DNA of 19,986 nucleotides from Hondaea fermentalgiana (Eukaryota > Sar > Bigyra > Thraustochytrida > Thraustochytriidae), in the NCBI GenBank assembly GCA_014084085.1, contig NPFB01000185.1:154429-174414 (forward strand), in the 5' to 3' direction. This document shows, one piece after another, positions 9,255 through 18,653 of this stretch. The notes below the pieces were generated by a model. The model was not told where the DNA came from, made no database searches, and was given only the letters and a program-made list of their open reading frames with translations. Each line of letters begins with the position of its first letter. Positions within the stretch are counted from its first letter, which is position 1. A program made the position numbers and the translations under genes.

Positions 9255-9334
9255 TCTGTGCGAGCGAAACGGAACGGCGAACTAACAGGAGCTGTTAAGA
9301 CGTGACCAGCACAACGCACGGGTACGAGGCCAAC

Positions 9335-11227
9335 ATGGAGAACGACCCTGGCATGGCTGGCGGGGAGGTGGACCCGGAAGCCATCGTGAGCTATCTGCTG
9401 GCACGCGTAGAAATGCTCACGAATGACAACGAGGATCTGCGACAGCAGGTCGAGACTCTGCAAACCAGAGTCAATGAGCTAGAGTCTACTACCGAAGCCG
9501 AGGCCACAGCCAAATCGCCCGACCCAGCGACACCTCCGCGTCCAAGAGCACCATCGCAAGATCCCCCCGTTGTTGACGCGAATGATGTAGAGACCAAGGT
9601 CATTGAAGCATCGCGACTCATGGCATCGGCCATGCTCATGGACCCAGGAAAGCAGCCAAATCTGAACTACCGTGGACGCAAGTTTATGATGGCTCTGCGC
9701 GCCAAAGAACCCAATTGGGAGAAAGTTCGCGAGCTACTCGAGGCTGATCCAGAACTTCGCGAGATGCGATCGCTCAACCAGGAAGGCACCCGCGGATTCA
9801 CCGCCTTGCACGTCATGGCGATGGAAGGTAGAACTGCCGCGGCGGAAAAGCTGATTCGAGATTTTGGCTTTGATCCATATGCCACCGATCTCTTTGGACG
9901 CACTGCCCTTCACGTGGCCGCAGCACACGTCAAGACCGCGACGGCCGACATGCTCAGTCGCTATATGGGCCCGAGCCATGGTGAAAACGCCCCGGTCGAC
10001 GCAAGTGGAACCACCCCTGCCGGCCATACGGCTCTTAGCAAGCTCGGAACACCAGCGGCTCGCACGGAGGCGCTCAAGGCGCTGCACAGGGAGGGTGATC
10101 ATAGTATCTCGCCGCTTGCAAGGACAAAGAATCGGAAAAAGCATCGTTTTCGGAGTAGTCTTACCATGGCGACAGTGCGCAGGCCAGAACCTGGGGACAG
10201 CGCCGGTCAAGAACTCGCGTACGGGCACGCGAGTCTGCCAGGCTATCGAATTCAAATGGAAGATGCTGTTTGCATGGCCACGCGGCTCGGACCAAACCGT
10301 GACCTCTCTCTCTTTGCAGTTTTTGATGGTCACGGTGGCAAGGCTGCCGCCGAGTTCTGCGCCGACCTCATTACGTCAACGTTTACAGCACGAGAGGAAG
10401 TACAAAGCGGGGCCGCGGCCTCGGACGCACAGGCCGCTGCAAAGGCGGTCCAGGAAACAATACAAAATCTCGACCTTCAATTGTTGGGTGATCGCCGATT
10501 CAGGGCGCCGACAGGCGCTAATGATGATAATGGGCCTCAATACGAGGTACGGAACTCGAGTGGCACCACGGCGACTGTGGCGATTGTGACGCCGACTCAT
10601 GTGATTCTCGGCAATGTCGGGGACTCGCGCACCATTGTCTTCTCCAGCGACACTGCTGCCGGACCGCTTCTGCGCACGCGGGACCATTGCAAGCCGGGTC
10701 CTGACGCGAATGAAGATGACAACGAGTTTTGGCGACAAGAAGTGGCTCGTGTCGAGGCTGCTGGCGGCATGGTCGATGAACGCGGCCGTGTGTACTATGA
10801 CACCGAGGATACCTCGACTCATCTTGCCATGACTCGCGCGCTTGGTGATGTCGAGTTCAAGCAAGGGAACCGAGGACCCGACATGAATGCCGTGGCTGCG
10901 CTACCCGAGGTCTACGTAACGCCTCGAACAATGGACCAAGACCAATACCTTTTGCTGGCGTGTGATGGCGTTTGGGATGTGCAGAGTGACGCAGCAGCCA
11001 TGGATTTGGCCTCGGATGCAATGGGTCATCTTGGTACGGTCGAGGTTCCAGATTTGGACAGTGCAGCTGAACGCATCGCGCTTGCCTGTCTCGACTCGCA
11101 AGACAATATCTCTGTTGTCCTTGTGCATTTGCAAGCCAGGAAGCCTATCCCAAGTGCGCCAAAGGACGAACCTTCACAACGCGTGCAGTTTGACCTTAAC
11201 GACGAATTCGACAAGCTCTCCGTTTAG
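9335..11227 (+). CDS. PP2C-family protein phosphatase with N-terminal coiled coil and ankyrin repeats
   Basis: A single-exon protein of 630 residues. An in-frame TAA at 9296-9298 and the first ATG at 9335 (CCAACATGG) fix the start. Residues about 25-55 are a coiled coil; about 110-240 hold ankyrin repeats (two clear copies, GFTALHVMAMEG and GRTALHVAAAH); about 265-280 are basic. The PP2C domain spans about 295-600 and keeps the motifs of an active metal-dependent Ser/Thr phosphatase: RIQMED (305-310), DGHGG (331-335), GNVGDSR (426-432), TRALGD (500-505), CDGVWD (543-548) and DN (590-591). The metal-binding aspartates are therefore present. Near the C-terminus RVQF matches the RVxF motif that docks onto PP1. 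The ankyrin part presumably selects substrate or location. It ends in TAG, showing that UAG is a stop in this genome. Confidence 0.93.
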   Translation: MENDPGMAGGEVDPEAIVSYLLARVEMLTNDNEDLRQQVETLQTRVNELESTTEAEATAKSPDPATPPRPRAPSQDPPVVDANDVETKVIEASRLMASAMLMDPGKQPNLNYRGRKFMMALRAKEPNWEKVRELLEADPELREMRSLNQEGTRGFTALHVMAMEGRTAAAEKLIRDFGFDPYATDLFGRTALHVAAAHVKTATADMLSRYMGPSHGENAPVDASGTTPAGHTALSKLGTPAARTEALKALHREGDHSISPLARTKNRKKHRFRSSLTMATVRRPEPGDSAGQELAYGHASLPGYRIQMEDAVCMATRLGPNRDLSLFAVFDGHGGKAAAEFCADLITSTFTAREEVQSGAAASDAQAAAKAVQETIQNLDLQLLGDRRFRAPTGANDDNGPQYEVRNSSGTTATVAIVTPTHVILGNVGDSRTIVFSSDTAAGPLLRTRDHCKPGPDANEDDNEFWRQEVARVEAAGGMVDERGRVYYDTEDTSTHLAMTRALGDVEFKQGNRGPDMNAVAALPEVYVTPRTMDQDQYLLLACDGVWDVQSDAAAMDLASDAMGHLGTVEVPDLDSAAERIALACLDSQDNISVVLVHLQARKPIPSAPKDEPSQRVQFDLNDEFDKLSV

Positions 11228-11783
11228 ATTTTAGAAATATTGTTGTCGTGCACTCATACAAAGAAGCTATACACCCTTTTAGGGTGCGGGAATATGCCTC
11301 AAGGCTGCAGCTCCAGCGCAAAATGCAACAAAGTCGTCCTTCGCGCACTCCGCAAGCCTCCCTCTACAAATGTCAGGGTCAGAATGCCATGTGCCTTGAC
11401 TGCTAATGACGTGCTTTGGAATAAAAAAATCGCCTGGATCTGCAGACCAGAACAGGCGACTTCATGGATCCTCGCCGCGGTCTGCAAAACGCATTTACGA
11501 TGTTTTTACAGGCGCGCAAAGGTTGAAGTCAGAGCCCGTCGGTATGCAACAAGTGCTGCTGCCTGTCTGGTCTTGCACTCCGCTCGCTGCGCCGGGCCGA
11601 CTGCGCGGCGGTGTTTTTGCGTCTCATTTCACGTATACGTAGCGCCCCTGAGCTCGTGCTTCGAATCTGAGCCTGGCCGGCGCCGTGGACGATCGTGACC
11701 CTCCCTCACGTCAACCCTTCTGCAGCTCGTGACTTGTCTCGCCGCGTGCCTCGCAACATTCGTAGCTACAATTCTTCGTTGCT
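11228..11783. other. Gene-free stretch upstream of the LRR-ROCO-TIR gene
   Basis: No convincing coding sequence; the 152-codon open frame at 11240-11698 lacks domain features and begins inside the 3' flank of the phosphatase gene. AATAAA at about 11420 could be a polyadenylation signal. A stem-loop at 11430-11459 is listed separately. The remainder should contain the promoter of the ROCO gene. Confidence 0.5.
11430..11459 (+). other. Potential stem-loop
   Basis: TCGCCTG (11430-11436) is perfectly complementary to CAGGCGA (11453-11459), with a CTGCAG-centred loop that can pair further. It lies about 200 bases after the PP2C stop, next to an AATAAA. It may be a 3' end element or chance. Confidence 0.35.
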
Positions 11784-14700
11784 ATGTCGCGTCGCCTTAA
11801 GAGGCGGCCTTCGAGAGAAGCGTGGGAGCCAGTCTTTGCGGACGGAATTGAAAATGCAATCACATTAATGTCCGCGGGCAAAAAGGAACTAAGGTAAGCC
11901 AATGTCGACATACATTTGCGGGAGGCGAGATAGGCTGACCTTCATGCGCGTAACAATGGCTTTCTCGAATAAATGCTCGAGCATAATCCGCTGTCTTTGT
12001 TGGTAATTCTCCTCAACCTTTAAAATTTTCGCCTCATTATCTATGATGCATGCGCAGACTTGCTTCTATCGATATCGGCGATGGTGGCGCAAAAGAGCTA
12101 GCCGATGCGCTTGCGGAGAATATGTCAGTGCAGATACTGGAGTAAGTAATGATGAGGGGGGAAAGCGTCTGTACAAAGGGAAAGAGCGACTCACTAGCAA
12201 GCGACTCGCAATATTCTTATCACACCAAATGAATGCACAACGCTGCTATAAATGGTTCTTACACCACGCTATGCACGTCTTGGCTCTCGAAATTGTCCAC
12301 GATGTACGAGCTCAGGCTTACGTATTGCAAAATCGAAGGTGATAGCGCAAAGTCGCTGGCAGATGCGCTCGCAAAGAACACGTCTTTGCGGACGTTTGGG
12401 TAAGTTACAGTGAGGGGAATTGGGAAGGGACACGTACGTCTGACCAGCGAGCACGATGCATTAAATTTATCTCATCAAATTGACGCACACCGCCGCCGTT
12501 AATGGTTCCTACATCACGCTTTGTATGTCTGCTTCACGCCGTTCTTTATGCTGCACAAGCGCAGGCTTCGGGGTGACAAAATCGGCGATAGTGGTGCAAA
12601 GGCACTGGCAGGTGCGCTCTCGAAGAACTCGTCACTGCAGACGCTGATGTAGGTGACGGTGAAGAAAGGAGAATTGTGCGCAAGATGCAACAACGGCTGA
12701 CCAGCAAGTACGTCGTAATGAACCTATTCGCTTTAAATGGATACACTCGCCTCCGTCAATGGGGTACCACCACGCTATGTTCTCTGCACTATCCTATGAT
12801 GCAAAAACGCAGGCTTGTCAACTGCCGAATTGGTGTTGATGGTGCAAAGGCGCTGGCAGGTGCGCTCGTGAAAAACTCGTCGCTGCAGACGCTGGAGTAA
12901 GTAGCAGTGAGCAAAGGAAGACCGTGCGCAAGAAGCAAAAATGACTGACCAGCAAGCACGCTGCAACTACCTTTCCCCACCAAATGGATGCGCAATGCTG
13001 CCGTCGATAAATAATTCTTGCACCACGCTATGCACGTTCTGATTCATGACACTGCCCATTATGCACAAGCGCAGGCTTCAGGATAACGAGATCGGCGATG
13101 GTGGCGCAAAGGCGCTAGCAGACGCGCTTGCAAAGAACTCGTCGCTTCAGACGCTGAGGTAGGTGACGATGAAGAAAGGGAGAACTGTGCGTAAGAATCA
13201 AGAACGACTGACCAGCAAGCACGTGGCAACTTCATCTTATCGCGCCAAACGAATTCATGACGATGCCGTCAATGATTCTGACACTGCGCTATGTTTGTTT
13301 TGATTTTTGACATTGCCCATGATGCACAAGTGCAGCCTATCTCATAACTATATCGTCGATGGCGGCGCAAAGGCGCTGGCGGATGCGCTCGCGAAGAACT
13401 CGTCGCTCCAGACGCTGGGGTAAGTATCAGCGAGGAACGAAGAATTTTGCGCAAGGAACGAGAACAACTGACCAGCAAGCAAATTGCAATAAACTTATCA
13501 TATCAAACGGATGCACAACGCTGCCGCCAATCGTTCACACACCGCGATATTCCCTTTTTGATTCACGGCATTGTCCATGATGCATACGTGCAGGCTTGAG
13601 CATAACCAAATTGGCTCGGATGGCTCAAAAGCGCTAGCATTTGCGCTCACAAAAATCTCGTCGCTGCAGACGCTGGGGTAAGTAGCATAGAAGATAGAAG
13701 GACTGGACGCAAGGATGATAAGCATCTGACCAGCAAGCACTCTGCAATGAATATGTCGCATGAAACGGATGCATAACCTTTGCCGTGAATGCTTTTACAT
13801 CACGCTATGCACATTTTGATTCACGACATTGTCCATGCTGCACAAGTGCAGGCTTAATACAACCAACATCGACGATGTTGGCGCAAAGGCGCTAGCGTAT
13901 GCACTTGCAAAGAACCCGTCGCTGCAGACGCTGATGTAAGCGAAAGTGCGGAAAGAAGGAATGTGCGCAAGGAGTAGAGACATCTGACCAGCACGCGCTT
14001 TGCGATCTATTGCATAATGCTATTGTCGATCGATCTCACGCTACGCTATGCACGTTTACTCCAATTCATTGGTCTTGATGCACAAATACAGGCTTCGGGA
14101 TAATAATATCGGTGATGATGGCGCAAAGGCGCTAGCAGATGCGCTTGCCAATAATACGTGTCTGTTGACTTATCTTGAGTACGTGGCAAAATGACTCGGT
14201 TGCACGGCGAGGCCTGTATCCCGCTGACGTTCACAACGCCATTCCACAGCTTGCTCGGAAACAGGATTGGCAACGCGGGAGCAGAAGCACTAGCGACTGC
14301 TTTGGAGAGCAACGACATTCTTATAGAACTATAGTACGTTCCATGGTACTGACTCTGTGGCGGTCGATTTGTCGAAGACACCTGAATGCTCACAAGCTGA
14401 AATACCAACCAGCCTAAATACCTGGACTTTCTCAGATAGGACCCTCACTCGAATTGGTATACCTCGAGACGAGCTCAGGAAGGAGGCGATTAGCGGTCGC
14501 AGCACAGCCGCACATGAGGCACATGATGCACTCAAGGCTAATGGAAAGGTACGCTGGGGTCGTGCAAAGCTCATGGTCGTGGGCAAGGTCGCCGCAGGCA
14601 AGACATCAACGATCCGTACGCTTTTAAGTCAACCGTATAATCCTGATCACGACTCTACAATTGGTGTGGAACTCAAGTTGACGCACACGCGTGACTGGAA

Positions 14701-17188
14701 AGAGCGCAAATGTTACGGGGATGCTGATCTTGGCGAGCAAATTGCAAAGTATGTGCACCTTCAGCTGGCCATTGTCAAGAATCGCCTTAAGCGTCTGTCG
14801 GATGGTGATCTGCGACACCCTACACCTCCTCGCATGTCCACCTCGAGTAGTGCATCGAACGTATCGTTTGACGAAAGGGAGATTGCCAAAGCCGTGAGTA
14901 CACCGCTTCGTCTCCATATAAAGAAACAAGCCGACAAGCCAGACGAGGAGATTAGCTTCACGATCTGGGATTATGGTGGGCAGGAAGTCTTCTACGCCCT
15001 ACACCATCTGTTCTTGACGCAATACGGCGTCTACGTGCTGGTTTTCGACATGCGCGAGGTGCTAGGCAAGAAGCGTTTCAAAGAAAGGCTCGACGAGAGA
15101 GAGTACGCGAAGCTTGCCTCGCAAGAGGATTCTTTGGAGACGTTTCGCTTCTGGATCGACTCCATTCGTCTACACGCACCGGATGCCAATATTGCACTTG
15201 TGGGGACATATCTTGACCAGGTACCGGACTCTGAGGAGCACGAGGAGATCGAATACACCTTAGAAACGGAGGTGCTGAGACGTTGCGGCGTAAAGTCCGT
15301 CGTGCTGCTGAATGATGAAGCACAACTCTGGTTTTTCCCGATCGACAACGCTGACCGGGATTACACGAACAATCGGGCCAGGGCGCTTCGCGAGTCACTT
15401 TCAAAGGCTGTTATTGACAAAGACTTTGTCAAGGAGAAGGTCCCATTGCGGTGGTCCTACTGCTTGGAAAAGCTCCTTTCGCAAGACAAGGATTACTTGT
15501 TGCTAAATGAGGTAGAGAAGCTGGCAACAACAGAGTGCCACATTTCGAAAGAAGACGTGTTCAAGATGCTCAAGTACATGCACGAACTCGGCGTGCTGGT
15601 GCACCTGACGACAGGCCAAGATGACGTGCTGCGACAGATTGTCGTGATCCGGCCGCAGTGGCTCTTGAAAAACCTATCGCGTGTCATCTGCGACTCAAGC
15701 ATGAACCATATGCATAGGCACAAGAAGAAGCTGTTGCATCAAGGGAAACTGCCGAGGAAATTAAGAGATTCGCTCGATAACTGGTCAGAACGAGGAGTTT
15801 CCAGTCGGGATCTACTAGAGTGGCTATGGCAAGGGCAACCGGTCGATTACCTTGTCGAGCTAATGCACGCAATGCTGTTGGCATGCCCGAGTCCTTGGAT
15901 CAATGATGCCGACGAGGAAGGCGCACTTTTGATTCCGAGCCTTTTGCAACCAGTGAAGGATGATGTAAGGACAGAGGCACTTTGCGGCCTGGGCGAGCAA
16001 CGCGCTTTGGCTTACATCGAGTTCGAAGTCCTCCCCAAAGGCGTGTTCCAACGCTTCATTGCCAGTCTCATACAGAGTTTGCCGGGTCTCGTGGGCGTGA
16101 GAAATGGTGTCGTATTCTCAAACTTTGCGAGAATTGCCTTTGACAATGTGGACGTGATTCTGGAAACGGAAGCAAGTGGCAGGCGGGTGATGCTTCACTT
16201 CAAGAAACCCGCGAATAAAAGTCTGAAGAGTCACGTCAAGATTCTCCAGCATTGTCTCGATAGCATCGACGCGTCTTTCATGAGGGGAAATCTCGGACCA
16301 AAACTCTTTCTCAGCTCTGACGGCTCCGATAGCGGAGATGCATGTGCTTCTGTCGACGCATTTGCAGATGCAACAAACAACGAGGTTCCCTCATTGCAAC
16401 GGGGAAAACGGCTTTCTTTGGCACTGTTCTCGCCATTTGTGGAGGATGGTGAGGCCGCGCGAGGTTTGCATTCATCCGACACTAGCGACCCCAAGCCTTT
16501 CGATGTCTTCTTGTCGCATGCCTGGGGGGAGAACAAGGGGGTCCATGAAAAGGTGAAGTCCATCGCGGGTGCACTTGAGAGTCGCGGAATCCGCTGTTGG
16601 CTCGATGAGAAAGACATTGGCACAGAGATTCTCGATTCGATGGCAGATGGCATTGACCGGTGTAAAGCGATCGCGGTCTTCGTGACCCAAGAGTACATGA
16701 GGAAGGTCAATAAAGGGAGGACAGAGTTCGACAACTGTCGAGACGAGTTCTGTTATGCTCTTCAGCGTGTAAAGCCGGCGGGTATGATTCCTTGTGTCTT
16801 GGAAAAAGAGATGGTGGACAAGGGCACGTGGGAGGGGCGTTTCGGGATATCATGGAGTGGCAATCCATTGTATGTTCGAATGCTAAACGGGGGCCAGCCA
16901 GACGAGGTGGATGCTCTTGCATGTTCAATCAGACAGGTCATTGGCTTGCAAGAGGAAGCAATGGAGCCTTTAAGAGCAGAAACAAGTGAGAAGGAGGAGG
17001 CCGAGGTAGCTGAGAAGACGTCGATAACGACAGGTATGGCAGTCACGAGGCCAGCCGCATCAATCATATGTAATGACAATAGCGGGAGCAACGTCAAGTC
17101 AGCAGAGATGGAGAACGATGACGAGGATGACGAGCAGAGAGAGCTCTGGAGCACGTGGAAAGCGGGGAAGAGCTATACAAGAAGATGA
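11784..17188 (+). CDS. LRR-Roc-COR-TIR protein (ROCO GTPase, NLR-like), 12 exons
   Basis: Exons: 11784-11893, 12058-12141, 12316-12399, 12565-12648, 12813-12896, 13075-13158, 13336-13419, 13594-13677, 13852-13935, 14092-14178, 14250-14333, 14413-17188. All introns are GT-AG and phase 2; the sum is 3729 nt, giving 1242 residues. An in-frame TAG at 11763 precedes the start ATG. Residues 37-318 are ten RNI-type leucine-rich repeats of 28-29 residues, one per exon. The Roc GTPase has P-loop GKVAAGKTS (375-383), a G3 motif WDYGGQE (503-509) and a G4-like GTYLDQ (582-587, Tyr for the usual His). COR spans about 640-940. TIR spans about 1013-1145 (FDVFLSHAWGE, GIRCWLDE, DNCRDEF). The tail is charged. 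Roc-COR modules are dimeric GTPase switches and TIR domains signal in immunity or cell death, so the likely role is a sensor/signalling receptor; the ligand is unknown. The terminal exon has no usable ATG of its own, which supports splicing. Confidence 0.88.
12058..14178 (+). repeat. Tandem exon-intron array, nine LRR units of about 254 bp
   Basis: Nine units start at 12058, 12316, 12565, 12813, 13075, 13336, 13594, 13852 and 14092 (spacing 240-262). Each has an exon (84 nt, the last 87) with the core GGCGCAAAGGCGCTGGCAGA encoding GAKALAD, and eight are followed by an intron of 156-178 nt. Introns share a TGACCAGCAAGCA block, a CACGCTATGCACGT block and ATGCACAAGCGCAG at the acceptor. Exon 11 (14250) encodes a tenth repeat but lies outside this periodicity. 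The array arose by duplication of an exon plus intron. Confidence 0.92.
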
Positions 17189-17470
17189 CCCCTGTGCAAC
17201 AGTGACAGTGACAACGGTGAAGAGAAGTAGAGTAAGGCGCAGCAAAACCGAAAGGGAAAACGGGAGTGAAGACGAGAAATGTGATGTTTTGAAAAAGGGA
17301 TGACGAAAAATCATATTTATCAATCATCCATCTTGCGTTTCCAAGATGTTTTGTTCTTGGCGGCTGATAGCGGCTTAAGAGTGCCAAGTGCTGGCGCAAG
17401 TTCATGTCAATCAACTTTCGAAGCTTTCTCTTTTTTGTTTTCCAATACTTGTACAAAATGTCGTAATTTC
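17189..17470. other. Convergent 3' flanks, ROCO-TIR / acidic protein
   Basis: A 282-base stretch between the stop of the ROCO gene (+) and the stop of the acidic protein gene (-). Open frames here lack features. It should carry both 3' ends. No RNA gene is recognised. Confidence 0.5.
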
Positions 17471-18130
17471 TCAAGCACGAGTTGGCTTTGTTCCTTCACC
17501 GCCAGTATTCAGTTTCAGATTGAAGCCTCGAGTCAGTTCTTTAATCTTGTCGACAACTTCGGCGTCTAGCGGCTGTGCCGCGAATGGCGTTGGCTGACTT
17601 GCAGCAGCGCTGAGGGTGTCACTTTGCTTGTCCTTCTCCAAGGCTCCGTCCACTTGTGCAGCTTGCTCTCGGTCCTTTTCATCTGGTGGAGGGAGGTTGA
17701 GTTCGGCCTCAAGTTCCGCCATGGGTCTTGCGTTGATGGTGTATGCATACTCGGCCTCTAGCGATTGAAGTGCGACACTCGCGAGGTCGCGATCGTCGCT
17801 GGTGATCCCAACGTTGTCGCTATAGAAATTGTTTTCATCATCATCATCACCATTCTCGTTCTCGCTGTCGCTCAACGAATCTGAAAGCGCTACGTATCCT
17901 TGGTGAGGGTCCTTGTCGTCGTTGTCGTCGTCGTCGTCGTCGTTGTTATCGTCGTCTGAGATAGAGCTGAGCGCATCGTTCTCCGTGACATCGATGCCAG
18001 TTGGGGTCCACGAAGAGTCTTCAGCAGCGCCTGCGCCCTGGTCTTCGTCACCCTGCGCTGTCAGGCCCAGCGGCCCTACTCGGCGGATCCCCTCGTTCGC
18101 GAGCTCGCGCGCCTCATGGTCAGCAGGCAT
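17471..18130 (-). CDS. Acidic protein, MEA1-like
   Basis: A single-exon protein of 219 residues. I choose the ATG at 18130 (AAAATGCCTGCT). The frame stays open upstream to another ATG at 18373, but the added 81 residues are Cys/Arg/Lys-rich, unlike the rest, and overlap the divergent gene. Features: a poly-Asp stretch (about 59-73), GYVAL at 78-82, a second acidic run (about 89-99), and a C-terminal helix AEVVDKIKELTRGFNLKL (190-207). The GYxxL motif, acidic middle and PxDxEVVxxIKxL-type end resemble the male-enhanced antigen 1 (MEA1) family, whose molecular role is poorly known. The match is by memory and short, so the family call is tentative; the gene itself is well supported. Confidence 0.6.
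   Translation of the reverse strand: MPADHEARELANEGIRRVGPLGLTAQGDEDQGAGAAEDSSWTPTGIDVTENDALSSISDDDNNDDDDDDNDDKDPHQGYVALSDSLSDSENENGDDDDENNFYSDNVGITSDDRDLASVALQSLEAEYAYTINARPMAELEAELNLPPPDEKDREQAAQVDGALEKDKQSDTLSAAASQPTPFAAQPLDAEVVDKIKELTRGFNLKLNTGGEGTKPTRA
17913..17956 (+). repeat. GTC/GTT trinucleotide microsatellite coding for poly-Asp
   Basis: A nearly pure run of GTC triplets with a few GTT and ATC. On the minus strand it reads GAC/GAT in the frame of the acidic protein and encodes its Asp run, so length changes would not shift the frame. Confidence 0.85.
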
Positions 18131-18245
18131 TTTCAGTCGCCTGTCTTCTGGAGATTGACAGTGAGATTGTGTTTGGCTTGGCCCCGAAAGCTGCGATCGT
18201 CTTTCTTTTTTCCTTTTTGAGCGCCTTCGCAAGCAATGCCACAAC

Positions 18246-18653
18246 ATGAGACGCGTACAGCAAAAGAAACCTCTTAGGGAACCGAACAATGACCCGCACT
18301 GTGACAAGTACATTTCGCTTCGAGACACACCTTGGGACCCTTTGACCGAAGGGTCAGAATTGATATCGCTCATGGCTCGTATCGACGACGATAGCGTTAA
18401 TCCCGCAATCGCGTCAAGAACGCTTACAGAGTTTTACACAAGGCGCGGCGGAAGAATCGTCTACGCTTGGCGCAACATCAGTCAAGAACTCTGCAAATGT
18501 ACTGGCATCTTACGGTGTCCCAAGTCTCTAGCTCTCCAATATTGGCGCAACGAAAGATGGACGCACGGCATGGACTCCAAGCTTCGCGCACATGTAGCCA
18601 AGAAGCTCTGGACGCAGCCCTCCCAAGTAGTGCAGACAGACCACTCATTCTGA
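18246..18653 (+). CDS. Hypothetical protein, 135 residues
   Basis: An ATG at 18246 (CAACATGAGA) opens 135 codons to a TGA at 18651-18653, divergent from the acidic protein with 115 bases between starts. The product is mixed in composition, with Trp-containing segments (DTPWDPLTEGSE, IVYAWRNIS, LQYWRNERWTHG) and a basic start, and has no signal peptide or membrane segment. I recognise no family. The same frame reopens after the stop and encodes a Lys/Arg-rich stretch (18654-18914), so a spliced longer form is possible, but I could not find a convincing pair of splice sites. It is convergent with the Fic gene. Confidence 0.45.
   Translation: MRRVQQKKPLREPNNDPHCDKYISLRDTPWDPLTEGSELISLMARIDDDSVNPAIASRTLTEFYTRRGGRIVYAWRNISQELCKCTGILRCPKSLALQYWRNERWTHGMDSKLRAHVAKKLWTQPSQVVQTDHSF

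Larger units (their letters stand above)
8183..9334. other. Divergent intergenic region, ankyrin gene / PP2C gene
   Basis: About 1.15 kb containing both 5' flanks. No credible gene: open frames at 8057-8575 (+) and 8577-8879 (-) have no domain features. It holds a perfect 19-bp tandem duplication (8782-8819), a 9-bp inverted repeat (8911-8919 with 8970-8978) and a GCGT-type alternating purine-pyrimidine tract (about 9198-9254). A GGTAAG at about 8573 could be the donor of a leader intron, but I cannot pair it convincingly. Confidence 0.5.

Noticed and set aside
11240..11698. 152-codon open frame after the PP2C gene
   Set aside because: Cys/Arg-rich composition, no domain, starts in the 3' flank of the phosphatase gene and has no splice context.
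12058..14178. CRISPR-like array (regular repeats of about 250 bp)
   Set aside because: Units are too long, the conserved part codes for leucine-rich repeats, and splice sites bound each copy.
14357..17188. ROCO gene as a stand-alone 943-codon gene
   Set aside because: The frame would begin with GTG and no ATG lies before the Roc P-loop at a sensible place; a phase-2 acceptor at 14412 joins it to the LRR exons.
18131..18373. N-terminal extension of the acidic protein to the ATG at 18373
   Set aside because: Composition changes abruptly to Cys/Arg/Lys-rich and the stretch overlaps the start of the divergent gene; the ATG at 18130 is preferred.
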